Assembly: GCF_945859685.1 (NCBI RefSeq)
Contig: NC_079147.1
Location: 130,759,788 to 130,823,787 of the forward strand
Direction: 5' to 3'
Length of the DNA: 64,000 bases
Source of the DNA: Eupeodes corollae
Taxonomy: Eukaryota; Arthropoda; Insecta; Diptera; Syrphidae
The notes below the pieces were generated by a model. The model was not told where the DNA came from. It did no database searches and saw only the letters and a program-made list of their open reading frames with translations. Positions within the stretch are counted from its first letter, which is position 1; the number at the start of each line of letters is the position of its first letter. Position numbers and translations under genes: made by a program. This document shows, in pieces, positions 36,131 to 47,240 of the stretch.

Positions 36131-39048
36131 GTAATTCTTAAAATAAAACAATATTGCCCCTTCATAACATCTTTAATGTTACGAGTATCTACCTACATTT
36201 AAACCGATTTGCTGAATAAGTGAATGAAAACATCTTTTTATGCACTTGAGTTAAGGAAGAAAATTACCACTTCATATCTTTTTAATGTAGTAATAATATT
36301 ATATTAATATCAATCTACTTCGATTTTGGGCCTTGTCTAAGCAATTAACTGGGATACCCGTATTACGGGTTCATTTCCCAAAGTTAGTTTCGCTTGTAGT
36401 ATCTAAATATATCATATTTAATATTTATACTGTTGCCAACACTTTTTTTGAATCACACTTTGTAAAATTTGGCAATGAATATTTAAATAAGTTGTTTTTT
36501 TGTGTGCTTCTGGTTTACATTCTTTTTCCATATGCACTAATCCTGTAGATTTTGTCTTAAATTTTTCAAGCAGGCTTCTAACGGACATTTAATTGAACAA
36601 TGTAATATTTGTGGATTATAGTCTTAAATTTTTTTCTTTATATGAAAAGATTAACACTCAAAATCAAGTTTTAAATGTATTTTACCATTTTTGTAAATGT
36701 GATTAACGAATTCAAAACTATACATATGTACTGTACATATATGTAAGGTTCTGGAACCAGATCATTAGTTTAGATAACTTCGTAGGGAGAAAGAGAAAAT
36801 CTCAAAATTTGAAACTCCAAAACCCCGAACATCTACTATCCTGAAAACCCAAAATCTCAAAAATCAAAAATGAAGTAATGCTCTTACAATTTGTATTGAG
36901 TTATTGTGGGTTCTGGGTGGTTTGATAACTTATAATGATTACACGGACTTTTTCACGGAGTATATTTAATTCAAACGTCGGTTTGCTTAGTAATAATTAC
37001 TATTTTAAGTGAACCTATGAATAAGTCTTAAAGTTTGTGCCCTACGAACTAAAGATCTATCCGACGCCTTCTAAAACTCGATGAGGCTTTAAAGTTTACA
37101 GTTCGTGCTCTAAGCATATGCCTCTTACAAACGTGACTATACTATTATTATTTCTTTATTCCATCGTTTGTACAAGTTTATACAACTTTTGAACAAATTA
37201 GTACAGTTACGGTGTTTTTTATTAACAATTACAAAAAGCGGAGGGTAGTTGACCGACTGTCGATTCTGAAAATTCTAAAAACGCAGTTTGACTGATCGTT
37301 TGCAAAAGTTACCAAAATTTGGGACAAAAAAACATAATTGTCAATTTTTTGCAAAGCATTCAATTGTTTGTTCTATAGCTGTTTGATGTATTAAAACCGC
37401 CCACACATTTTTTTTAAAAGTCCTTTCTGCTTCTGCCTGTGTTATATGTATAACAAAATTAATAAAAAAGTACATACGCACAAAAATAAATCACTTTAGG
37501 GAGCTTAAAACAATAAAAAAAAAAATTAGGTACCTCAGGTTACAACTCTTAAGCATTCCTGTGTGCAAAGCATGGAAGAGCTAGAGGGAACCTGCAGTTT
37601 GCAAGAGGCAGTTACCGTTTCACAGGCAGGGATTGTTCCTAAGACTTCTGGAGTGACATTTCTACTACTTCCTATGAGAATTTGAAAATACCCCTAAAAC
37701 CTTACTAGGGAGATATAGGTTTCTTCATTTGTTGGCCCAATCTTCTAACTCCAAAGTTTTGATGTACCTTATGACAAATATTCTATTGTTGAATTTTCAT
37801 CGGATTTTTGTGAAAAAATACCTTTTTTAGCTACTTTTTGAACAACTCTATTTTGAAAACCGTTAGATCTACAGACACAACTTTAGGCTCAAATTCTAGT
37901 TTATTTATTTGCCTTAGAAACGTAAAACGTGATTGTGTTCAAAAAATTACCCTTCAGAGTAAAAAATTCTAATAAGCGAAAAAAGCGCGAAATTTGTACG
38001 GGTTTTCTTATTTTTGCACTTGTTGCTTTCATCGCTCGAGGTCGGAAACTTTAATTATTAATTAGGCCAGAGAATTGTTTCTTTGATGATGGTCACTTAA
38101 GAGTTCATTGATAATAAAAAGCGTTTGTGGGCAGGTTGAGTAAGAAACCGCCTATAGTAGGTTAAGACGGTCGTTTCTCTAAAACTTTTATGATTTGGGA
38201 TAAACAACTTTTCATCGCATCGCCTTACAATATTCAGTTTGGCGTTAAGAACATTTTGATTGAAATAATACTTGCAAAATTCAAATCATAAAAATTTTGA
38301 ATAACTATTCAATTAAAAACTTAAAAACAAGAATTGAATCTTATATATTTGTTAATATTAACACTAAAGTATAAAAAGTGTCTATTTTGTGAAGACATAC
38401 ATATACGAGTAAGTCAAAGAAATGTTTGATATTAGAGGTTGTCAGGTTGCCGCTTGTTGGTCAGCATTATTTCTAGGGGTTCAAGACCCTAAATCGAATT
38501 ATTACCTACCTTCCTTTTATTCAAAATCGAACAACGCTTACAGATTTAACTATCGATAGTAATTTAATTTGTTCAATTGGAATTATTGCAGAAGCTTGCA
38601 CTTAAATCATTCTACCATACATAATATTTGAAACATTATCACGCGAACAAAACGATAATTGTACTTGTTTTGCAAGTTTTCATTTTTATTATCGATTTTT
38701 AATGAAAATAACAAGGGGCCCCTGTACCAGAAGCAAAAAACCAACAAAGATTGACCAAGCTAACTTTCAACTGGCAATAAGGAAATTGATAACTAGGAGA
38801 TTTATATAAATAAAAACAGCATACAAATATTTAACCCCACTTATTAAATAACTTTTTATAACGCACAAAGTTCATGTAATCATTCTTTTAATATAAGTAA
38901 AGCTTATGCAAACATAATTATAATTTTCATATTTTCATAGTTTTCTTGAAATTATTCTCTTTTTATCTATTTTAAATCACATTATTCTCGGAACATCATC
39001 CTTCATTATCATTTCCTAAAATCGTGACATCTAAACATTTCAATGAAG
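36131..39048 (+). other. Receptor intron 5 (2.9 kb)
   Basis: It is bounded by gtaatt and the acceptor caatgaag. It contains an inverted partial SINE (37527-37665) and otherwise AT-rich, unrecognised sequence. The acceptor is chosen because it alone keeps phase 1 without a stop. Confidence 0.65.
37527..37665 (-). repeat. SINE, partial and inverted
   Basis: 'ggttacaactcttaagcatt' and 'cacaggcagggattgttcct' are the reverse complements of the SINE tail and of its B-box neighbourhood. The middle is deleted. Confidence 0.6.
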
Positions 39049-39615
39049 ATACAAAGGAAATCAACTTAAATGTAGCACATGCATTTTACCCGACAATAGA
39101 TGGAAAATTGCCGAATAAAAAAAATTACGTGAACAAAAATGATCAAGATGAAAAATTAAAGAAACAAAATGCAGTATTCCCACATGACGATAAATATGTC
39201 AGCCAGAATAGTGGAACTTCCGTCCCTATTAGAAGTACTTATGACAATCCATATGATCAGAAACTTCGACCTCAGCCTGGTTTAGGATATTTTAATACGT
39301 ATGAACCAAATTACATTCCCCAAGAAAAGCCGCAAAGTGAAAATTATAACACTGTTGGGGAAAACAAAGGCATTCTTAATCCAAATGAAGTCAGTATAGA
39401 GCATATCTTACAACATTTTCATCAAAACAATCCAAGCCAAATAAGCTATGGTCAATATCCGGGCTTTACATCTGCGGCTACTGACCATCAACAGATGTTA
39501 GGATTGGCAGCACCAGTTATAGTTTTTGAAGGACAAGACATTGACTATCTAAGAGGCCACGACACACTTCCGTCATCTGCTTCCAAACCACACCATGGAC
39601 TTAAAACTCAAACAG
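39049..39615 (+). CDS. Receptor exon 6 (Asn/Gln/Pro-rich linker)
   Basis: This exon encodes residues 842-1030, between the VWFC modules and the FNIII domains. It has no recognised fold; it is rich in Asn, Gln, Pro and Tyr (for example RSTYDNPYDQKLRPQPGLGY). A more ordered-looking, possibly conserved end reads PNEVSIEHILQHFHQNNP and APVIVFEGQDIDYLRGHD. The open frame, the phase-1 fit at both ends and the donor caaacag|gttgag support it. The acceptor (caatgaag|atacaa) has a weak pyrimidine tract, so the exact 5' edge is less sure. The exon could be alternatively used, since skipping it keeps the frame. Confidence 0.75.
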
Positions 39616-42600
39616 GTTGAGACTCTATCATTTCAGTTTGTCTTATAATCACAATATGTATACATACTCTTTTCCATTTAAATTTACAGTACAGGGAAGA
39701 TAGGATACTCTTAGTATTATAGATTTCAATAAACTATGGCCATTTAAAAACTCTCTTACGATTACCATAAATATCATTATCAATTAGTGTAATTCGCCTG
39801 GGTTACCATATGTTTATTATAATTTCTTTGTTATAAAAGTTTAAAAATACCAAATGAAATAACTGCTTAATCTCTGCACTTGTGTCTTTTGAAGAACTTG
39901 AATTATTAAACAACGAAACGCAAAACTGAATCACATCAATTTCAAGTGAACGTTAACGATTTGTTCACTGCGCATTGAAATATAACAATTTCAGTGGTTC
40001 CGTTTTTTATTTCAGAGACAATATTTCAAATTAAATGCCAAAACACAAGAAGCTCTCTTATATATAAAACCTGTACTGCTAATTTGAATCGAACAGATTT
40101 ATAGTAAATAGTGTTTTTATCAGATAAAAAACCTTAACATGTTTTATTTGGTGGTGGAAGTTTTTTTCATTAACATAGCTTTCAAGACTAATTAACAATT
40201 TTTTTCTTATTCCTCTAACAACAACTTATCAATATTAAAAATGAGTATATTTTATGTCTTGATAGCGCATTATGACAGTTTGTAAACGTTTTAATTGTAA
40301 AAATAATGTATTAATATAAAAAACATGCTGTCCGTAGCTGATCAACGATTTGCAACTCATCAGGTATTTCAATTGTGTGTCGGCAAGAAATGTGTTGTAG
40401 TGAAACTAAGTATTTGCTAAGTAACTAGCAACTAAGTATTTACATTACCGCTGAATTGATTCTCAAATTACTTACCGAATACACTGCATAATAGATAAGT
40501 GTATACGTGTCTTTATACCTTGTATAGTGATTTTGTTGTTGTAGTGAAGGCGAAAAAAGTGGGTCCCGCGATTCGGTCCGTGTGGTTCATAGGTTTGTTG
40601 GTTAACCAATCCTCTCTATTAGGAAAGGAGGTTGTAAAGGACTTGCTGAAGTTTAAACGGGGTGTTAAGTAGTTGGTGCTTACTTTTTTTTTACAATTCA
40701 CGGTCATTTAAGGGGTCATTAATACTTTTAACATGTTTAAAATTTAAACATTGTTCGATCTTAAGGAAAATAGTTAAGGATTAAAGAGGAAAAACTGGTT
40801 GCACATTGGTCTTAAAGTTTTAAATACCAAAATATAGGCCATATTATTCGATCCAACAAAATATTCCTTCAATAAGAAGTAAGCTTAATGCAAAAAAACA
40901 ATTTAGAATTAAGCTTTAACGTACAAAAAAAGAAGTCACAAGCTACGTCTGGTTTCAACAATTGCTTTATTCTATATCAGTGATCTCTTAGTTTACATTA
41001 ATGCCTACAATTAACGAAAAAATATTTGGAGACTTTTTTTAAAAATACGATGATACAGTATGAGCATAATACCGTACTTAGAAAAGATTTTCGTACATAA
41101 TTATATATTCTTGTTTGTTACATAATGAACTTCAAGTATAAAGGGTGTTTTATTTTTAATTTTAATGTTTATTGTTCAAGTCTCTTACAAAAACTATAGT
41201 GATATGTAAAGCATTCCACGTTCTCAATGTTCGGTTAAAAAAAGAATCTCTATACTTGACAGAACGTCCGAAATTAGGTAAACTGACAAAGAGAACTATG
41301 AGAATGATTCCATCGAGTGCTTTCATTAGGGGTTCAATCTGTAAAGTGAGCGATTACTAGAAACTAGTTGCTAAAGGATTCTGTCCAATGTCCATTGGGT
41401 TTTTTGAGAGATCCCAGAACAACTGGTAGTTTGTCAAGTATTTTTCTTACATCATTTATCACACACAAACTTGGTATAGTTTGATATGTATCAATTTGGC
41501 CCATATAGTTTTTTCTGAGTTGTATATTGTTTATATTGTTTATATTATTTTTATTATTTCTTCAGGATAATTAATTTTAAACTTACAAAAAAATATTCCT
41601 GACAGAACAAAGTTGGAGTAGCGATATTTAAGTTACTTGAACGCGAAAACATAAATAAGGGAGCCAGAAGTATTAAACTTAAAATGCTCATCCTAGTACG
41701 AACTGGCTTTGAACAAGTACAGGAGTTAAATTGATAAATAATAAGGTACAAGACCTCGGGCAGGACAGTCCAACGCACTAACTATCATGCCACAGAAACT
41801 ACTGGTATATATTTAAAAAGCTTAATGTCTGGGTCTTATTTTAGACAAAAAACTAAATTAGAAACGTAACGTGTACTTTAGATTCAAAGCGCTCAATTTG
41901 ACTAATTCTCTTAAAAGATTGTATAAGCTCGATAATTGGCGTCATAACTTTATCTACCGCACGCACTCCAAGCGGCTAGATGTATTCTGAAAATACTTTT
42001 GAAGAATCTGTATGGACGAGAAAGAGGAGAAAACATCTCAGGTGCATTTGTACCTGCTCTTCTCCAGGTCAAAGAAGTAAGACCTACCTAATGGAGTTCT
42101 TCTAAATCGATCAAAACTATTTTAGACACGCTAACATCACTAGTCTTTTACGTTTCGTAAGCAACTGCAAATGTTTTCATTGAGATCAGCATAAAGCCTA
42201 AAGATGTGGCATCACAATGGGCCAACTACTGGCATAAGTACATCTTACTCTGTTCCATAAAGCCTCTTTAACCTTACACAATCTAACCTAACCTCTCTAT
42301 TGGAATAGTTCTTTCTGATTTTTTAACTAGAGCTCCAAATATTGATTGCATCTAAGACAAAGTTCGTTTGCTTTAAGATAGAAAGATACTGAACGCATTA
42401 CACATTTTACTTTGATATTAAATTCAATATCCAGTTTTTTTTGTAGCCCCAAAGATAATTGTATAAGTTTTACCCAAATCCCCTAATCCATGGCCTAAGA
42501 CCTCTTCTTAAAAGAGAAAACTACATCACATGGAATTCACGTAGGCGAATTCAAAAGCATAACCAATAAACTGAAGGAATTGGCACGATCATGACATCAG

Positions 42601-43424
42601 TAAAACTTGATGGCTTGGTCATAAAATCTAAAAAACGATGAAATACCTGATGAATGAAATGGTTAAGATGCGTAAAGCTACAACTAATTTGTCTAGAATT
42701 TAATATAGGTTGCTGATGTCTTGGAACAAGAGCATAGAACACACAATCTCATTGAAGCAGCTTAGCAACAAAATATATTATAGCTAGACATTTCAAAATT
42801 TATATAGTGTTCAAAAATTGTATTACCTAGGGACGATCTAACGAAGTAGCACTGCAACAAATTTATATAATTTAATTCCAGATTTTTTAAATGCAGAAGA
42901 ATTAACATTGCACTTACCCTAAATCCTATAAAGTGCCCAACAATTTACTGTTTACTTACCGTAATGCTGGATTATTTCCCTTTGGTAAAATAAGTTGGTC
43001 TTATTATATAAATTAATACAGCCTTATTTCACTAATACCAAATTTCTTGAAGTATTTTGCTAGTTTTGAACAAAAGGTATATTTAAGTCAATAGTTGGAG
43101 TGTTTTCCTTGATACTTTCAAGTGGTCGATGAAAAATATGTTATTAAGAGATTGAAAGAATCCAAATATATATTTATTTATATACAAGTATAATATGTGT
43201 TTATTTCTAGAACCATACAATTTAACATATGTACATTTTATAAACTTATTAATTCCCAGGAATTTCATTTTAATGTTTTAGATTATATAAATAAATTTAT
43301 TCTTTTATACTTAACAATAAAACTTTTAAATTTTAATCATTTTTGATATAATTATGATGATCTTATATCGATTCTACAAAAAATGTCTACAAAAATTATA
43401 AATAAAAAGTATTTTTTCTTTCAG
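39616..43424 (+). other. Receptor intron 6 (3.8 kb)
   Basis: It is bounded by gttgag and tttctttcag, phase 1. It contains an inverted SINE head (41741-41800). The remainder, including 39650-41700 and 41830-43400, is AT-rich with no feature I can support. Confidence 0.8.
41741..41800 (-). repeat. SINE head, inverted
   Basis: 'aggacagtccaacgcactaa' and 'ctatcatgcca' are the reverse complement of the SINE A-box region. The rest is missing. Confidence 0.6.
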
Positions 43425-44456
43425 GTCTTTCTTCAAATAATCTCCAATCAGATTTAAAAGTTATTACTCTTGAAGCTATTGATTCACGGAAAGTTCGCAT
43501 AGTATTTACTGTACCAGAAGCGTATGTGAATTTGCATGGTAGAGTTGAACTACGTTATACAAACAGTTCTAATAACGATACATCAACTTGGGAGTCCCAA
43601 GTATTTGCACCACCAGAAGATCTTATTGCCACTTCTCAACTTGAATTTGATTTACCAAATCTAGAGCCAAATTCTATGTACAAAGTAATCATAAAACTTA
43701 TTTTGAAGGATTTAAATTCACAGCCGTCCAGTCAAATTTACATAGTTCACACACCACCCGATCGTACAATTACACCACCTCCACCAATCTCAGATTACAG
43801 ACCAGATTTTGAATATACCTTAAACAATTTTGAAGATCCCGAATTGAAAATCAGTTCCGTAAATTCAACTTGGTTGCAAATGAGTTGGAATAAGCTGTCA
43901 AATGAAGAATTGGAATATATCGACGGACTTCAATTAAAGTATAAAGAGCTCACTGAAATGGTTTATGATTCAACGCCACCAATTCATAGGACACTTTCTT
44001 CATACAAAATAGAAAATTTAAAACCCGATACTGGATATGAAATTGCTTTATTTTACATCCCATTGGCAGGGCACGGTGCTGAGCTTAGAGCTGGGAATGT
44101 AGTAAAACTACGCACCCCTCCAAATGTTGATATGTTTGCATTTAATGTGACTGTCAATGTTACTAAAGTGAAATCAACTTCTGTTGAAGTTCTTTGGAAT
44201 GGTGTACCTTTCCCGGAAGATAAATACGTTAATATTTATAGAATAATTTATCAGAGTGATTCTGGTAAAGAAGATTCCAGCGTGTTTAAAATATCTAAAA
44301 GTGATTCTTCTACTGGAAATTTGATTATGAATCTTAAGTCGGGTACTAAATATCGCCTCTGGCTTGAAATGTATCTCACAAGTGGGAACATAAAAAAAAG
44401 CAATGTTGTTAACTTTGTAACCAAACCTGGAGTTTCCATCCCTCCTGCTAAAACTG
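43425..44456 (+). CDS. Receptor exon 7 (three fibronectin type III domains)
   Basis: This exon encodes residues 1031-1374. Three FNIII-like beta-sandwich domains follow each other: about 1040-1140 (DLKVITLEAIDSRKVRIVF, ending YKVIIKLILKDLNS), about 1165-1270 (NSTWLQMSWNKL, LKPDTGYEIALFYIP) and about 1275-1370 (STSVEVLWNGVPF, LKSGTKYRLWLEMYL). The W in the B strand and the L-K-P-x-T-x-Y motif before the F strand are the family landmarks. Several N-x-S/T sites are present. The acceptor ttctttcag and donor aaactg|gtgagt are phase 1. All three domains lie in one exon. A downstream stop in the read-through frame (44506) shows splicing is needed. Confidence 0.93.
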
Positions 44457-46431
44457 GTGAGTTTTTTTGTTCAAAAATTCCTTGCTATAATAACTTACCA
44501 ATATGAAACTCATTCTTAAAAAAACACAACTCATTTCATTTGAATTTTATGTATGTATGTATGTATGTGTTTGTTTTTTTTCTTCTACTTCTCTGGCTCT
44601 AATATAGTTCTGAAAAGAAATTTAACTTTGGTCAAATAAAAGCATTTAAATTCTTTATAATCAGGTAGCATTGTAATGGCTAAAAGTATATGGTCGAAAC
44701 TGTTTCCAGGAACTTTGATATGTTCTGCTCCCAATTAATTGTGTCTCTTTAGTTTTCGGGACCATTTCAATGCACATTTTCTATTTGGAATTTTGAAGTA
44801 CGTCTACCACTGAGATGAGAAAGATTGTAAACTATGTTAAAAGCTCTAAGTGATTTTAGTATATATGTTCCTGTAAATTTGTACATCATAACTCATTTTA
44901 ATTTCTTGCATTTTGAGCAATCTTTTTAATATTTAATCATTTCATTTAACTCTTCGTTCCGTTTGTTCTTGTTGACTAGTTTTTGGGACAAAAACTGTTG
45001 GCATATTAATTACATTAATACTAAATAACGCATATTGTAGCACGTTCTCTTCCCCCATCACCTAAATAATTTGCGTAGAAAATTGAAGTCAAGTTGTCTC
45101 GATTGATGATCAGAAAGTTTTTTTTTAAACTTTTTGCTGAATGCTTTTTTCAGCGGTTTGTTAGGAGCGGATCGAAATGTTGTATTTTAAAATACTTTAT
45201 GGTCAACATTTTGTATGATTCCGTTCGATACTGTATGGTTAATATTCTATATTTCAAAATACTGTGTCTCAAAATGCTGTATTGTCAATACTGTATCTTT
45301 TAATACTATATATAGAAACAGAGAATGATAAAATAAGAAGATACCATTTATGTTGTTTTTGTTTTTAATATTTCAAAGTCTTATGAATTATCATAGGGAC
45401 ATAATATGTTATTGTTCAAGGGAGGTACATTAGAAAATTATGCTAATGCAAATTTATAATGATGTTTTCCTAAAAAAAAGTATTCAGTTTTAAAGATTCT
45501 TTATTTCAAAATGCTGTAAATACTATTCTTTTACTGCGAATTCAAGAGTTTTCTTGAGAAAAATTAAATTGGCTTGGAGTTTGATTCCATGATTTAACTA
45601 TTCATGGGTAACATTATGCTTACTGCATTTGGTATACTTCTCCTGTCATAGTTAATCATACTCAAAAATCTGCGGAATTTAATGACTGTTTTTTGTAGTG
45701 ATTTGTTGTAGTTTTATTGATGTGATTGTCTAATAAATCGACTTCTTTCTGGGCAAACTTGCACTTACAGACTTAAATGGATAGTGCGTTCCATTCCAAA
45801 TGCCAGAACACCTGGCGAAAATGATGTTGGTTTTCTGCTTTTCAGTTTTATTGATATCTTCTTCGTTCAAAAGTGTTTGATGACGTTTTATAAACCAGTG
45901 AAAAAAACATCATTTATCATTGCTATCCCGGAAACCAGTGATAGGTTAAACTATTTGTAGTCAATGCAAAGTCTCCAGGAACCATTAATTTTCTGTACCA
46001 TATGCGTAGGGCTTGAATATGGACTACTTATGGTGTAATAACTGATTAGTCCTCGGTCAAGTAGATCTATTATTCCATCTTTTTCTTCCCCTGCTTTGTC
46101 ACAAGATAGTTATCGGTGGTGCCTTGATATAAAGACAAGTGAAATTAGACCAACTTTTAAGAACTGGATTATTGAACTGAACAAGCAAGAGTTTAATATT
46201 TTAGAAAACCTAAACACTTAGCAGAGTTCCTCGTGACAACGCCTTTTTGACAGAAGACAGTATATTTTGTTCAAAGAAAATAATTTGTATTTAGTTGATT
46301 TGGATATTAACTAAAAAGTTAAGATCCCAATAGTCAGGAAACATGCCATCTTAAAAGGAAAATTATAAAATAGTTTTGTGCATCTTCAATAGATTTGATT
46401 TAACAGCTTTATTTTTCATGTTGAATTTTAG
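44457..46431 (+). other. Receptor intron 7 (2 kb)
   Basis: It is bounded by gtgagt and gaattttag, phase 1. It contains a short (gtat)n run near 44550 and a minus-strand gypsy-type RT relic (45700-46180). Other stretches are AT-rich and unassigned. Confidence 0.85.
45700..46180 (-). pseudogene. Gypsy-type LTR retrotransposon RT fragment
   Basis: On the minus strand near 46085-45950 a reading gives LLDRGLISYYT followed by SPYSSPTHMVQKINGSWRLC and IDYK. It matches the opening of gypsy-group reverse transcriptases (pattern GxIxPSxSPYSSPxxxVxKKxGxxRxCxDYRxLN). The remainder is degenerate and no LTR or integrase was seen. This is an old, non-functional copy in an intron. Confidence 0.65.
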
Positions 46432-46659
46432 ATAAACTTTCAACAGCCAGTGTTGGGGACCCATCTGTTGGCGATTACTATGGACTACTAGTAGTTGTGT
46501 CAGTAATTGCTGCTCTTGCTATTATGTCAAATCTAGTCCTGCTTTTAATACTCACTAGAAGAAGAGTTCATCAAACAGCAACTATTACACCACCAAGAAA
46601 AAGTGATGCTGCTTATGATAATCCATCCTACAAGGTTGAGATTCAACAAGAAACCATGA
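46432..46659 (+). CDS. Receptor exon 8 (transmembrane helix and cytoplasmic tail)
   Basis: This exon encodes residues 1375-1450. After a short juxtamembrane part comes one hydrophobic helix, about 1391-1415 (GLLVVVSVIAALAIMSNLVL then LLIL), stopped by TRRR, giving a type I topology. The 35-residue tail contains AAYDNPSYKVEIQQETM. NPSY fits the NPxY pattern used by PTB-domain adaptors and endocytic sorting, and the flanking tyrosines are candidate phosphosites. The donor ccatga|gtatat is phase 1. If the following 61-nt intron were retained, the frame would run on to a stop at 46769 with a different C-terminus. Confidence 0.9.
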
Positions 46660-46720
46660 GTATATTTAATCAAAAGTTCCTACTAATTGAATTTATAAAA
46701 ATATTTTTTTTGAATTTCAG
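46660..46720 (+). other. Receptor intron 8, 61 nt
   Basis: A short intron, gtatat...tgaatttcag, phase 1. Its length is not a multiple of three, so retention changes the C-terminus. Confidence 0.8.
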
Positions 46721-46728
46721 ATCTTTAG
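46721..46728 (+). CDS. Receptor exon 9 (last two codons and stop)
   Basis: Joining the split codon gives Asn-Leu-stop (a|at ctt tag), so the protein ends ..QQETMNL, 1452 residues in all. The 3' UTR follows; a canonical AATAAA polyadenylation signal lies at 47048-47053. Confidence 0.8.
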
Positions 46729-47047
46729 CGGATTTAAACTTCTTAGCGATCCGACAAAGGATTTTGTAAATACAAGTATATAATATGTATTTAGTTTTGT
46801 ATCGTTTTTTGTTATTATTGAAAAGTAAAATTGATAAATAATAAGCATTTGTTTCTCCAGTTTTTCAGAATAAGTTTTAAATGTATGTGTTTTTTTTTTT
46901 TTAAATACTTTAATTGTGTATGCAGACAATAACGAAATGTGTTAAATATTTAAAGATTAGTTTAAATTATAACATTTAAACTGTTGGTTTGCTTTTAAAT
47001 CATAACTGCCTTAACAGACTACATGTAAAAAAGTATATACGAGTATA

Positions 47048-47053
47048 AATAAA
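47048..47053 (+). terminator. AATAAA polyadenylation signal of the receptor gene
   Basis: AATAAA about 320 nt after the stop codon, followed by T-rich DNA. Another AATAAA-like block near 47120 could be an alternative. Confidence 0.55.
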
Positions 47054-47240
47054 TCCTATTTTAAATTGAGTTCAACTTCTTATATTGTAGATATATGAAA
47101 AATTTTATAAAATATAAAAAATAAATAATTATGACAAAAATCATGTGCTTTATAAACATTATTTTAAACATGTGTGCAATTGAGGCTTGACTTTTCGAGG
47201 GAATTAGTTTTTAACACTTAGTTACATACTTAAGGTGGTG

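Noticed and set aside
38431..38500. Possible further SINE head ('aggggttcaagaccctaaatc')
   Set aside because: Only a B-box-like phrase is present; body and tail wording do not match the family.
40513..40707. 64-codon minus-strand open frame in intron 6
   Set aside because: Short, Thr/Lys/Phe-rich and without any family motif or conserved context.
41900..42260. Possible retroelement coding piece
   Set aside because: Some stretches look less AT-rich, but no ordered motifs could be found in any frame.
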